A DNA stretch of 64,000 bases, taken from positions 90,292-154,291 of the forward strand of contig CAUQBR010000003.1 of the NCBI GenBank assembly GCA_963516475.1, in the 5' to 3' direction. Under the pieces are notes generated by a model that worked only from the letters and a program-made list of their open reading frames with translations, was not told the origin of the DNA and searched no databases. Shown here piece after piece: positions 49,084 to 59,800 of this stretch. The position numbers and the translations under genes are program-made. Source of the DNA: JABCPE02 sp963516475. GTDB taxonomy: Bacteria; Bacteroidota; Bacteroidia; Flavobacteriales; Weeksellaceae. The first letter of the stretch is position 1; every line of letters begins with the position of its first letter.

Positions 49084-50043
49084 ATGTCAAAATTAGATTA
49101 TAACATCGCGATGGAACTCGTGAGAGTTACCGAATCTGCAGCTCTTTCTGCGGCAGCTTTTATAGGAACAGGAGACAAGAATGGAGGAGACAAAGCGGCA
49201 GTGGATGGGATGCGTGAATCTCTTCGGTATATAGATGTTCATGGAACTATCATCATCGGCGAAGGAGAAAAAGATGATGCGCCCATGCTCTACAACGGTG
49301 AAACGGTGGGAAATGGAAATGGACCTCGTGTGGATATCGCTGTAGATCCAGTGGAGGGGACTAATCTTCTTGCCCTTGGAAGACCCAATGCCATTGCTAC
49401 GATTGCAGCTTCTGACCAAGGAAGTATGTGGAATCCAGGGAGTTCCTTTTATATGAATAAACTAGTAGTAGGAGAGAAGGCTAAAAATGTGATAGACATT
49501 ACCCAATCCGTTACAGAAAACCTTAATAGAATAGCAGAGGCGGAAAGTAAAAAAGTAAATGATCTGATGGTTTATATCTTGGATAAACCTCGCCACAAGG
49601 CTATGATAGAAGAAATTAGAAAAGCAGGCGCAAGGATTACACTGCATACAGATGGAGATGTTTTAGGGGCGCTTTTAGCGGCAATGCCAGACACAGGCGT
49701 GGATGTATTGATGGGAATAGGCGGAACGCCAGAGGGTGTTTTGGCGGCGTGTGCAGTGAAAGCCCTTAACGGCGGTATGCAGGGAATGAGAGCGCCACAG
49801 CTGGAATCTGAAATCGCCAATTTGAAAAAGGAAAATATTGATATTAGTGAAGTCATACATTTAGATACATTGATAAAGTCTGAAAATGCTGTTTTTTCCG
49901 CAACAGGCATCACGAGTGGAGGCTATCTGGACGGAGTTAAATTCCATGAAAACGGAACTATTACTACTAAAAGTGTAGTTATCAGCGCTAAATCAGGCTC
50001 TATAAGATTCATAGAAGGAATTCATAAAGGAATAAATCACTAA
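49084..50043 (+). CDS. glpX: Class II fructose-1,6-bisphosphatase
   Basis: A 319-residue metal-dependent phosphatase of the GlpX type that makes fructose-6-phosphate in gluconeogenesis. The characteristic metal motif is DPVEGTNLLALGRPNA, preceded by IIIGEGEKDDAPML and followed by DVLMGIGGTPEGVLAACA and SGGYLDGVKF. Length matches the family. It follows a terminator and so begins a new unit with rpe, 10 bases downstream. Class II sugar bisphosphatases may also act on sedoheptulose-1,7-bisphosphate; the tkt/fbaA/rpe context would fit that. Confidence 0.94.
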   Translation: MSKLDYNIAMELVRVTESAALSAAAFIGTGDKNGGDKAAVDGMRESLRYIDVHGTIIIGEGEKDDAPMLYNGETVGNGNGPRVDIAVDPVEGTNLLALGRPNAIATIAASDQGSMWNPGSSFYMNKLVVGEKAKNVIDITQSVTENLNRIAEAESKKVNDLMVYILDKPRHKAMIEEIRKAGARITLHTDGDVLGALLAAMPDTGVDVLMGIGGTPEGVLAACAVKALNGGMQGMRAPQLESEIANLKKENIDISEVIHLDTLIKSENAVFSATGITSGGYLDGVKFHENGTITTKSVVISAKSGSIRFIEGIHKGINH

Positions 50044-50053
50044 AAAATAAACC

Positions 50054-50719
50054 ATGAAAAAAGAGAAAAAAATATCACCATCTCTGCTGTCTGCGGATTT
50101 TTGTAATCTGAGTAGAGATATTCATATGCTGGAAAGTGCTGGTGCAGACCTTCTGCATATAGATGTGATGGATGGACATTTTGTCCCAAATATTACCATA
50201 GGAATTCCTGTGGTGGAAGCGATTAAGAAAAATTCTTCTATTCCCTGCGATGTTCATCTTATGATAGAAAAACCAGAGCGATATGTGGATGATTTTGTAA
50301 AGGCGGGAGCGGATTATCTCACCGTTCATGCTGAGGTCTGTACGCATCTTCACCGAACATTACAGCATATCAGAAGTTTAGGTTGTAAAAGTGGCGTGGC
50401 TCTAAATCCTCACACGAGTTTGAGCGTTATAGAAGAAGTATTGGAAGAAATAGATTTGGTGCTGATAATGTCTGTAAACCCAGGATTTGGCGGGCAGTCT
50501 TTTATCCCTAATGCACTAAATAAAATAAAAAGACTAAAACAAATGATTATGGAAAAAGGCTATAATCATATAGAAATAGAAGTAGATGGCGGAATAAAAC
50601 TTAATAATATTCAGGAAGTTGCAGAGGCTGGAGCGGATATTATAGTTTCTGGGTCTGGGATTTTTAATGGCAAACCAGCAGAAACCATCGCTGAAATGAA
50701 AAAAATAATAAACGGATAA
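50054..50719 (+). CDS. rpe: Ribulose-phosphate 3-epimerase
   Basis: A 221-residue TIM-barrel metalloenzyme interconverting ribulose-5-phosphate and xylulose-5-phosphate, the latter a transketolase substrate. Motifs: SPSLLSADF, HIDVMDGHFVPNITIG (metal-binding His and Asp), DVHLMIEKPE, MSVNPGFGGQSF, EVDGGI and VSGSGIF at the phosphate loop. Full length. Coupled with glpX (10-base gap), closing the sugar-phosphate cluster that begins with tkt. Confidence 0.95.
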   Translation: MKKEKKISPSLLSADFCNLSRDIHMLESAGADLLHIDVMDGHFVPNITIGIPVVEAIKKNSSIPCDVHLMIEKPERYVDDFVKAGADYLTVHAEVCTHLHRTLQHIRSLGCKSGVALNPHTSLSVIEEVLEEIDLVLIMSVNPGFGGQSFIPNALNKIKRLKQMIMEKGYNHIEIEVDGGIKLNNIQEVAEAGADIIVSGSGIFNGKPAETIAEMKKIING

Positions 50720-50831
50720 GAGTTTAAAAGTGTCTTTTTCCCTTTGTTTAAGGACTATTATTCTTTAAAAATGAATTTGGCATTTATTTTGTATAGAATA
50801 AAACATCAATAACTAATTAAATATTGTAAAA

Positions 50832-51359
50832 ATGAAAAAGTTGTTTTTAACAGGTGCTTTAGCACTTTTTGGATTGATGAACGCTCAAAAAACTGAATCT
50901 GGAATTAGATTAGGTGTAAATGCAGGTCTACCAGTTGGGGACTTTGGTAAAGCTTATAGTTTTACAGCGGGAGCAGATTTAGCATACCTTTATCCATTGG
51001 CAGAAAACTTCAGATTAGGGGTTGCTACAGGATATTCTCACTATTTTGGTAAAAAGACGACATATGATTTTGGGGGGATAATTATAGCAGAGAGTAAAGT
51101 ATCAGATTTTGGAGTAATTCCAGTAGCTGCTACAGCAGAATTTATTTTAGGTGATTCTAATGTTTTCTTGGGAGCAGATTTAGGTTATGCATTTTTTACT
51201 AAAAAAGACTTTAAAAATGAAAATGGTTCTTTCTATTACCAGCCTAAGTTAGGGTATTCTTTTGATAAGAGACATGACTTATATTTCTCTTACAAAGGAT
51301 TTACTAGAAATAATGCAAATGCTGGATCTATCAATTTAGGATACGCATATAATTTTTAA
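50832..51359 (+). CDS. Exported outer-membrane beta-barrel protein
   Basis: A 175-residue protein with the signal peptide MKKLFLTGALALFGLMNAQ-type (cleaved after about residue 18) and a mature chain of eight likely strands: GIRLGVNAGLPVGDFG, YSFTAGADLAYLYPL, FRLGVATGYSHYFG, and a closing NAGSINLGYAYNF ending in phenylalanine. It fits small OmpW/OmpX-like or PorT-like barrels. Function unknown. It stands alone with a good terminator that also faces lipB. Confidence 0.8.
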   Translation: MKKLFLTGALALFGLMNAQKTESGIRLGVNAGLPVGDFGKAYSFTAGADLAYLYPLAENFRLGVATGYSHYFGKKTTYDFGGIIIAESKVSDFGVIPVAATAEFILGDSNVFLGADLGYAFFTKKDFKNENGSFYYQPKLGYSFDKRHDLYFSYKGFTRNNANAGSINLGYAYNF

Positions 51360-51380
51360 AACAATTTCATAGTTAAACAA

Positions 51381-51412
51381 GAAAGACCGAATTTTTTTTC
51401 GGTCTTTTTTTG
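51381..51412. terminator. Terminator between barrel gene and lipB
   Basis: Stem AAAGACCGA (51382-51390) / TCGGTCTTT (51399-51407), T-rich loop and long T run; A-rich on the opposite side, so it may also act on lipB. Confidence 0.88.
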
Positions 51413-51419
51413 TTTTTTT

Positions 51420-52121
51420 TTAGATAAATTGACAGTCAAATACTTCGCAGAAATGTTTTTTTATTCTATCCTTCACTTCTTCTATATTCACTTTTTGTCC
51501 CAGTTCTTGTTCTAGGGAAGTGACTTGTTTTCCCTTTATTCCGCATGGGATAATGTAGTCAAAATATTTCATATCTGTATTGACATTAAAAGCGAAGCCG
51601 TGCATGGTTACCCATCGGGAAGCTTTTACACCCATAGCGCAGATTTTCCTAGCATAGGGTTTTCCTACATCCAGCCAAACGCCAGTTTCGCCTTTTGAGC
51701 GGTCGCCATGGAGCCCATAGTTTGCCATAGTTCTTATAATTACTTCTTCTAAGTTTCTCATATACAGATGGATATCTGTTGCGAAATTTTCTAAATCCAA
51801 AATAGGATAGCCTACTATCTGCCCAAATCCGTGGTAGGTAATATCTCCACCGCGATTGGTTTTCACAAAATCGGCGTTTATCTGTTTTAGTTTTTCTGTG
51901 TTGATGAGCATATTGTTTTCATCGCCGCTTTTTCCCAGAGTATAGATGTGAGGATGTTCTACGAATAAGAAGAAATTAGGTGTAATGTCTTGGTTTTCAA
52001 AAGAAAGTTCTCTATTTTTTAGTTTGATGTCAATGATTTTTTGCATCAGTTCTCCCTGATAGTCCCATGCTTTTTGGTAGTCTATTAGCCCTAAATCTTC
52101 AAATTTTACCTGTTTATTCAT
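51420..52121 (-). CDS. lipB: Octanoyltransferase (lipoate biosynthesis)
   Basis: A 233-residue LipB that moves octanoyl from acyl carrier protein to lipoyl domains. Substrate motif TNRGGDITYHGFGQIVGYP (88-106), catalytic lysine K166 in GVKASRWVTMHG and the acyl-thioester cysteine C193 in IPCGIKGKQVTSL. Normal length. It is preceded by TATTTTTG only 4 bases before the ATG, the same arrangement as at gldD and 6742. Divergent from the nucleoid-associated protein gene. Confidence 0.94.
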   Translation of the reverse strand: MNKQVKFEDLGLIDYQKAWDYQGELMQKIIDIKLKNRELSFENQDITPNFFLFVEHPHIYTLGKSGDENNMLINTEKLKQINADFVKTNRGGDITYHGFGQIVGYPILDLENFATDIHLYMRNLEEVIIRTMANYGLHGDRSKGETGVWLDVGKPYARKICAMGVKASRWVTMHGFAFNVNTDMKYFDYIIPCGIKGKQVTSLEQELGQKVNIEEVKDRIKKHFCEVFDCQFI

Positions 52122-52125
52122 GCTT

Positions 52126-52133
52126 CAAAAATA
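52126..52133 (-). promoter_or_regulatory. -7 promoter element for lipB
   Basis: Minus-strand TATTTTTG, 4 bases before the lipB ATG, implying a leaderless or nearly leaderless mRNA. Confidence 0.5.
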
Positions 52134-52191
52134 TAAAAAATAAGGCAAGTGAGAAACTTTAAATTTAACACAAATGATAAATTAAAAATCA

Positions 52192-52199
52192 TATTTTTG
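52192..52199 (+). promoter_or_regulatory. -7 promoter element for the nucleoid-associated protein gene
   Basis: TATTTTTG, 18 bases before the ATG at 52218; no clear -33 TTG. Confidence 0.45.
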
Positions 52200-52217
52200 T
52201 AGAAAATAAAATAAAAA

Positions 52218-53231
52218 ATGTTTACAAAAATATCTATCCATAGAGTAGGAAATAAAATCAACCAAGAGGGGCTTTTTCTTTCGGAGGACGAACTTATTTT
52301 GGATGAGGATATGAGAGAATTTTTATCAGATTTTTTCATAAAACCCTTTAAATCAGAAGAAAAATTTCAGTTTTATCATGAATCTAATATAGAAAACAAT
52401 GAGCTTTATACCTATGTTTCGGAGATTTTTGAGGAGAAAGACTGGTTTCATGAGCATTCCCGAAAAATAGCCAAATATCTGTATGAAATCACTGATAATC
52501 CGAGAGTTTTGTCTGGAGAGTGCTGTGTGGTCTATTTTGAGGATGATTCAGAGAATGGCGAGAAAATGGACTCTTTGGGGATTTTCAAAATGGAGAAAAA
52601 GGATACTTTTTTGAAAGTTCTAGCAGAAGATGAAAATTTCCAAGTGAATAAGGATTTTGGGTTTAATCTCAGTAAAATAGACAAAGGCTGTATGATTTAT
52701 AACATTCAGAAGGAAGAGGGATTTGTGGTAAAGGCTTTTGATAATAATAAAAATGGAGATTCTGAATATTGGTTTGATAAGTTCCTGCACATTCGCCAGA
52801 GAAATGACGAGTATTTCAGCACGGAGAGCACGCTGAGCCTTTATAAAAACTATATAACCAATCAGCTTCCGCAGGAATTTGAGGTTTCTAAGGCTGACCA
52901 AGCTGATTTTTTGAATAAGACAATCAATTTTTTCAAAGAAAAAGAGCGATTTGATTTTGATGAATTTACCAATGAAGTTTTGCAGGATAAGAATGTGATA
53001 GAGAGTTTTTCTAATTATAAAACCGAATATGAGCAGGAATTTCAGGTGGATATTGCAGAGGAATTTCCTATTTCTGAGGCAGCTGTAAAGAAACAAGCCA
53101 GAAACTATAAATCTGTAATAAAACTGGATAAAAACTTCCATATCTATGTGCATGGCGACCGCAGAAAAATAGAGCAGGGCGAGGATGAAAAAGGGAAGTT
53201 CTATAAGGTTTATTATCAGGAAGAAAATTAA
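52218..53231 (+). CDS. Nucleoid-associated protein (NdpA/YejK family)
   Basis: A 337-residue cytoplasmic protein. It begins MFTKISIHRVGNKINQEG and contains the family's SGECCVVYFEDDSE, YNIQKEEGFVVKAFDNN, SEYWFDKFLHIR (about 178-190) and a basic C-terminal NYKSVIKLDKNFHIYVHGDR (about 299-318) typical of the NdpA (PF04245) superfamily. E. coli YejK is a low-abundance protein found on the nucleoid; precise role unknown. In Bacteroidota the gene is usually single copy. It has its own -7 element; ruvA follows 41 bases downstream with a separate -7 element. Confidence 0.86.
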   Translation: MFTKISIHRVGNKINQEGLFLSEDELILDEDMREFLSDFFIKPFKSEEKFQFYHESNIENNELYTYVSEIFEEKDWFHEHSRKIAKYLYEITDNPRVLSGECCVVYFEDDSENGEKMDSLGIFKMEKKDTFLKVLAEDENFQVNKDFGFNLSKIDKGCMIYNIQKEEGFVVKAFDNNKNGDSEYWFDKFLHIRQRNDEYFSTESTLSLYKNYITNQLPQEFEVSKADQADFLNKTINFFKEKERFDFDEFTNEVLQDKNVIESFSNYKTEYEQEFQVDIAEEFPISEAAVKKQARNYKSVIKLDKNFHIYVHGDRRKIEQGEDEKGKFYKVYYQEEN

Positions 53232-53242
53232 ATTTATTTTGT

Positions 53243-53250
53243 AACTTTGT
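53243..53250 (+). promoter_or_regulatory. -7 promoter element for ruvA-sprA
   Basis: TAACTTTG (TAnnTTTG), 22 bases before the ruvA ATG at 53273. Confidence 0.5.
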
Positions 53251-53272
53251 AGGAATTTTAAAAAAGATACAA

Positions 53273-53857
53273 ATGATTTTTTATCTTAGAGGTGTTGTCA
53301 GTGAACTAACTCCTACTTATGCTGTCATGGATGTTGGCGGTGTGGGCTATTATGCGGGAATTAGTGTGCAGACATCACAAAAACTGCATTTAGGAAAAGA
53401 ATCTACAATATACACTCAGCAGATTATCCGTGAAGATGCCCATTTGCTTTTTGGTTTTTTTGATAAAGAGGAAAGAGAGATGTTTAATCTCCTCATCAGT
53501 GTAAATGGTGTGGGGGCGGTGTCTGCGATGATTTTGCTTTCGTCATTAGAGCTTTCGGATATTGCCCAAGCTATTTTGTCTGGTAACAACAGGATTCTTC
53601 AAAAAGTGAAAGGAATAGGCGCTAAAACCGCAGAGAGAATCATCATAGATTTGAGAGATAAAGTTCAGAAATTTGATGGTTTAGGAACCGTAAGTCCTGC
53701 AATTCTTGATAATAAAATAAAAGAAGAAGCGTTATCAGCATTGGAGGTATTGGGTATTCCGAGAAAAACCAGTGAGAAAATAGCGGATAAGATTTTGAAA
53801 CAAAATCCAGAAGCGAGTGTAGAAGAATTGGTAAAACAAGTTTTAAAAAATATATAA
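53273..53857 (+). CDS. ruvA: Holliday junction branch migration protein RuvA
   Basis: A 194-residue RuvA. Domain I is an OB fold (MIFYLRGVVSELTPTYAVM, GVGYYAGIS), domain II has the two HhH motifs (LISVNGVGAVSAM and VKGIGAKTAERIIIDLRDK, about 76-88 and 110-128), and domain III is the C-terminal helical RuvB contact (ALSALEVLGIP). Binds four-way junctions as a tetramer and loads RuvB, whose gene is elsewhere. Ten bases separate it from the GTG start of sprA; ruvA-sprA adjacency is a known flavobacterial arrangement. Confidence 0.95.
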   Translation: MIFYLRGVVSELTPTYAVMDVGGVGYYAGISVQTSQKLHLGKESTIYTQQIIREDAHLLFGFFDKEEREMFNLLISVNGVGAVSAMILLSSLELSDIAQAILSGNNRILQKVKGIGAKTAERIIIDLRDKVQKFDGLGTVSPAILDNKIKEEALSALEVLGIPRKTSEKIADKILKQNPEASVEELVKQVLKNI

Positions 53858-53867
53858 GGCAGATTTC

Positions 53868-56800
53868 GTGAAAAAAGCAACTATACTAAAGGCAGCTCCT
53901 TTATTTTTCCTTTCATTATTCAGTGATAATGTATGGGCACAGACTGAAAAAGAGATGATAGAAAATAAGGAATTTACAATTCCTAATCCCACTCGTTATG
54001 AGGCGTTTTATGACATTAAAACAGGGATGTATTATCTATATCCCAAAATTGGGAATCTGGTGGTAGGAGAACCGCTTACGATGACACCTTTGCAGTATTC
54101 ACAATATTTACAGAATAAAAATATCCGTGAATTTTTTCGTCAGAAGTCCAGCGAAGGAACATATACACAGATAGGCGACAAGGAGGAAGAAGCGAAGAAA
54201 AAATCGCTTTTGCCGAGTATCACGATTAGAAACCGAATTTTTGAAACTATTTTTGGAGGGAACAAGATAGAGCTTATTCCGCAGGGGTATGCTACTTTTG
54301 ACCTTGGTATTTTACACCAAAAAATAGATAATCCGCTTATACTTCCTAACAACAGAAAATCCTTTACGATAGATGTTCAGCAGAGGATAAATGTAGGGAT
54401 AGTGGGGAAAGTAGGGGAAAACTTACAGCTGAGAGCCAACTATGATACCCAGAGCGGTTTTGCTTTTGAAAATAAAGTAAATCTTGTCTGGACAGGAACA
54501 GGAAGTTCTTGGAAAGATGTCCAAGATAAACTATCTAAAAAGCTAAATGACAGAATCGGAGATGATGGTGAGGATAGAATCATCAAAAAAGTGGAGGTTG
54601 GGAATATCAACATGCCGCTTTCTACGAGTTTGATTAGAGGTTCAGAGTCTCTTTTTGGGATAAAAACAGAGTTTCAGCTAGGGAAAACTACAGGGACACT
54701 TGTATTTTCACAACAGCAGGGCGAGGTGCAGACTGTAGTCGCACAAAATGGAGGTGCCTCCAAGAGCTTTAAAATCAATGCAGTAGATTACGAGGATAAC
54801 CAGCACTTTTTCATTGGGCAGTATTTTAATAACCACTATGATGGAGCATTGTTACAATATCCTCTTATCAACTCTAAAATAGCGATTAACAGGATAGAAG
54901 TATGGGTGCTGGACCAAGGGTCTGGTGACCTCCAGTCGCAGAAAACCATAGTGGGTGTCAGGGACTTAGGGGAAGGGGCTCTTACAGATTATCCTGATAA
55001 CTCGGTGAATAGTGTTTATCGAGATGTTTCCAATTTAACAGGAATCCGTGATGTAACCACAGCGTATAATTCCATTAAAAACCAATCTCTCTATGATGCC
55101 ACTACTAGAACCAACCAGCCGTATCAGGAGGGAGAGAATTTTATTTTTAATAGAAGAGCCAGAAAACTTAGCGAAAGTGAGTTTAGGTTTCATTCACAAC
55201 TGGGATATATTTCCCTAAATCAAAGATTAAATGATAATCAGCTCCTTGCGGTATCCTTCTCATATACTGTAAATGGAGATGACTCTAAAGTATATAAAGT
55301 AGGGGAGTTTTCAGAAGATAACTCTACTGTATTGATAACAAAATTGCTTAAACCCAATACTGTTACCAAAACCACATCTCCTATGTGGGATCTCATGATG
55401 AAGAACATTTATCCTCTGGATGGGACACAGATTTCGCCAGAAGATTTCTTCATGAATGTTTACTATCGTGACCCATCAAATGGTAAGGTCAGCTATCTTC
55501 CAGGAACGGGCGTTCAGGATATTAACTTGCTGAAATTGTTCAACTGGGATAGGCTGAATTCTAATGGCGACGGACAGCAGGATGGCGACGGGCAGTTTGA
55601 CTTTGTCCCAGGGCTGACCATTGATGAGAATAATGGTAAATTGATATTTACTAAAACACAGCCGTTTGGTAAGTATATAGAAGGTGTTTTGGGAGGATAC
55701 GACCCTAAATTTGTCTTTTCGGATTTATATACACAGCTGAAATCTGTGGCTACACAGGCTAATTTGGCTCAGAGATATACATTAGAAGGGAGGTTTAAAG
55801 GCTCTGGAGCTCAGGGAATAGCACTCGGTGCGGTGAATATTCCGAAGGGCTCGGTGAAAGTAACTTCTAACGGCGTAGAACTCGTGGAAGGAGTGGACTA
55901 CACGGTGGACTATTTGCTGGGAACGGTTACGATTATCAATGAAATGATTAAACAATCTGGGCAGGCTATCAGTGTGAGTCTGGAAAACCAGTTGGCGTTT
56001 AATACACAGAAAAAAAGGTTCATTGGGCTTAATTTAGAAAGGAAAATCAGTGATAATTTTCTCATCGGAGCTACGATGGTTAATTATAGAGAAACACCTT
56101 TGACCCATAAAGTCCAGCTCGGGCAGGAAGCAGTGAATAACACGATGCTCGGAATGAATATAGCCTATAATAATGAGGCTCCGTTCCTTACGAGATTGAC
56201 AAACAAAATCCCGCTTATTAACACAGACACAAAATCTAATATCAGTTTCCGAGCAGAGGTGGCTTACCTTATCCCAGGCGAAAATAGCAATATGCAAAAT
56301 CAATCTTATATAGATGATTTTGAGCAGGCTACTTCTCGTATTTCTTTGAAAGAGCCTTCTATGTGGAGTTTGGCTTCTAAACCAGAGCAAAATACGAGCG
56401 ATCCTATATTTAATACAGCTAATCTAAGTAATAACTTGACCTATGGCTACGGAAGGGGGCTTATTTCTTGGTATAATATAGATCCTAGATTCTATGGAGT
56501 AGGCGGATCTGCACCTAATGGAGTAAGTGCGCAGAGTCTATCCAACCATGCCTCACGAAGAGTACATCAGGGAGAATTATACACGATAAAAGACTATGTA
56601 GCAGGAGAGGAAAATTTCCTGAATACTTTTGATATTTCATACTATCCTACAGAAAGAGGACCTTATAACTTTAATCCATCAGAAACAACACAAGATAGAT
56701 GGGGAGGACTTATGCGGTCAATTTCTGTTTCTAACTTTGTGAATTCTAATATAGAATATGTAGAGTTCTGGATGATGGATCCGTATGCGGATGGGGGAAC

Positions 56801-59800
56801 ATTGGGAACAAATCCTAAGTTATTATTGCATCTTGGGAATGTTTCTGAAGATGTCCTAAAAGATGGCGTTTTACAATACGAAAATGGACTTCCTACGAGT
56901 TCAGACCCAGCCAATGTTACGACTACCAACTGGGGAAATCAGCCTAAACAAGCACCTGTGCTCTATGCCTTCTCATCAGAGGGAGCGGAGCGGTCTACAC
57001 AGGATTTAGGGTATGATGGGCTTGATAATCAGGCGGAGGCGGCGAAATTCGGGACTTCATTTGTGAATCCTGTGACTAATGTTGTAGACCCTGCATCTGA
57101 TGACTTTGTATTTCCTTTGTCTAATAAGTTCCAAGGTTCACGGGCAGGCTCGCTGGTAGAACGATACAGATATTTTAGAAACCCAGACGGAAACTCGGAA
57201 GCCAATTCATTAGAAGTTGCCACGCAAACTCCTGATGCAGAGGATGTAAATAGAGACTTTAACCTTGACCAAAACGAAAGCTATAACCAGTATACAGTGA
57301 AGCTGGATAGAGCGAGTTTGGTTTTAGGACAAAATAATATAGTGGATGTAAAGGAGGTTTCCACAAGATTCCAAGACGGAAGATCTGGAACCAATAAATG
57401 GTATCTTTTCCGTATTCCAGTAAGCCAGTTTGATACCACAGCAGGAGAGCGCAGTACAGATGTGCTAAACAATGTTCGTTTCATGAGAATGGTGCTTACA
57501 GGTTTTGATGAGACTACTACACTTAGATTTGGTAGTTTGGATTTGGTTCGTTCCGATTGGAGAAGATACACCAAACCACTCGCTGTAGATGCTACCACGA
57601 ACGAAGGTTTTGGAACAGTAAATACGGATAATCTAGAAATAGGAAGTGTAAACTTGGAAGAAAACGGACAAGGAACGCCTCCATATGTGCTGCCTCCAGG
57701 AATAGACCGAGAGGTTTTGAGTGGAACAGCTGGTACACAGAGACAAAATGAAGGTTCTCTTTATATGAAAGTAACAGGGCTAAGTAATGATGCTCGTGGG
57801 GTGTTTAAGAACACTACACTAGATTTGCGTAGGTATGAAAAGCTGGAAATGTTTGTTCATGCTCAAGATTTGAGAAATCTGACCTCTACGGCTCTGGATG
57901 ATAAAACCAAGTTCTTTATCCGTTTCGGTAGTGATGCTACGGATAACTACTATGAATACGAGGCTTCCCTTAAATATACTTCTTCTAACAGCAGAACACC
58001 TTATGAAATCTGGCCTTCAGAAAATATGGTTAGTCTGGAATTAACGGAACTAACAGCTATTAAAGGAAGAAGAGATAAAAATGGAGCTCCTGCTGATACT
58101 AGATATACAGACGGAAGCTATGGAGATGCCAATAAGAAAATTTATGTAAAAGGTCGCCCAAGTATAGGGAATATCAATACCATAGTATTAGGGGTAAGAA
58201 ACCAAGATGCATCTAGCGTGTCCAAAGATATTTTGCTTTGGATAAATGAAATCCGTGCTTCTGGAATTAAAAACCAAGGAGGATACGCAGCAAATGCTAA
58301 TTTGACTTTCAATTTAGGGGATTTTGCGATGGTTAATGCCAGCGGGTCTGTATCCACGGTTGGTTTCGGGACTATTGTTCAAAAACCATCAGAAAGGTCA
58401 CAGACAGACAATTCTACCTTACACATCAGCACTACGGTAAATTTGGACAAATTCTTACCAGAGAAAATAGGAATGAAAATTCCGTTTAACTACTCCTATA
58501 CACAGAGTATAGAAGACCCTAGGTATAATCCTCTGGATAATGATGTAGAACTGAAAAACAGTCCGATAAGAGACCAGCTGAAAAAAATAGTGAGAACCTA
58601 CTCTCAGCAGAGAAGTATAGGTGTGGTCAATATGCAGAAACAGAGAATGAACTCTGAGAAAAAATCCAAATTCTACGATGTAGAAAACCTTTCCCTTACG
58701 GCTGTTTATAATGATGATTTTTATAGAGATGTCTATACAACTAAAAATTATCGCCAGTATTTCAAGGGGTATTTGGATTATAATTTTAATTTTAAACCTT
58801 GGGTGATACGACCGTTTAATAAGTTGATAAGCGACACATCTAAAGCAGCTAAATATTTAAACTGGATAAAAGAAGTTAATTTTAATCCAATTCCTACTCG
58901 ATTGTCTTTCAGAGCGGAGTTGGACAGAACATATAGTGAGCTTCAGTATAGAAATATAGATGCACTGCTGACAGGTATTCCAGGGGATGATTTCCAAGTG
59001 ATAAAAGGAAGAACTTTCTATTTCGGATGGCAGTATAATCTTGGATTTAATTTTACTAAATCCCTGAAATTGGATATTAATTCCTATACCCGAACGCTCA
59101 ATGACCATATTTCTGTAAATGGAATGAATAACCGCTCTATTTTTAGGGATTTGTTCCGTGCAGGAAGACCTGTTCTGTATAACCACAAAGTACAGCTTAA
59201 TTATAAGTTGCCGTTTGAGCATTTCCCATATTTAGATTTCATCAATGCGGAGGTGGGATATGGTTTCCAGTATAACTGGTCGGCTCGTTCTACGGTTCTT
59301 TCTCAGCAGGATTTAGGGAATTTAGCCCAAAATAATAACAATACCGTGGTTGCGGCTTCTGTGGATATTCCTAGTTTATTCTCTAAATTTAAGTATTTCC
59401 AAAAACTGGAGAATACCATGCAGCTGAGAAGAGCAGAGATAGAAGCAATGGAAAAAACCAATGCAGAGACAGCCACTAGGAAAAATAGTGAAAATAGAAT
59501 CACTACCCTCAAAAATAGGCTGACTCCATTACAAGCTGTTCTTTATGGAATTACATCTTCACTTAAACAGGTTGATTTTAACTATAATGAAACCAATGGA
59601 ACTTCTCTCCCAGGGATACTTTCGTCTCCGAATTTTTATGGATATGGACAGGGGATAGGAGGGCCTACATATGGATTCTTGCTTGGTTCTCAGGCGGATA
59701 TCCGTAGGGTGATGATAGAGCGTGGCTGGGTAACAGGTTCGGACTTGATGACAGAATCCTATGTACAGATGCAGACTAAGGCTATCACAGGAAGCATCCA

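Noticed and set aside
52620..53153. A 177-codon minus-strand open frame inside the nucleoid-associated protein gene
   Set aside because: Antisense to a recognised family member; hydrophobic, low-complexity translation with no start context.
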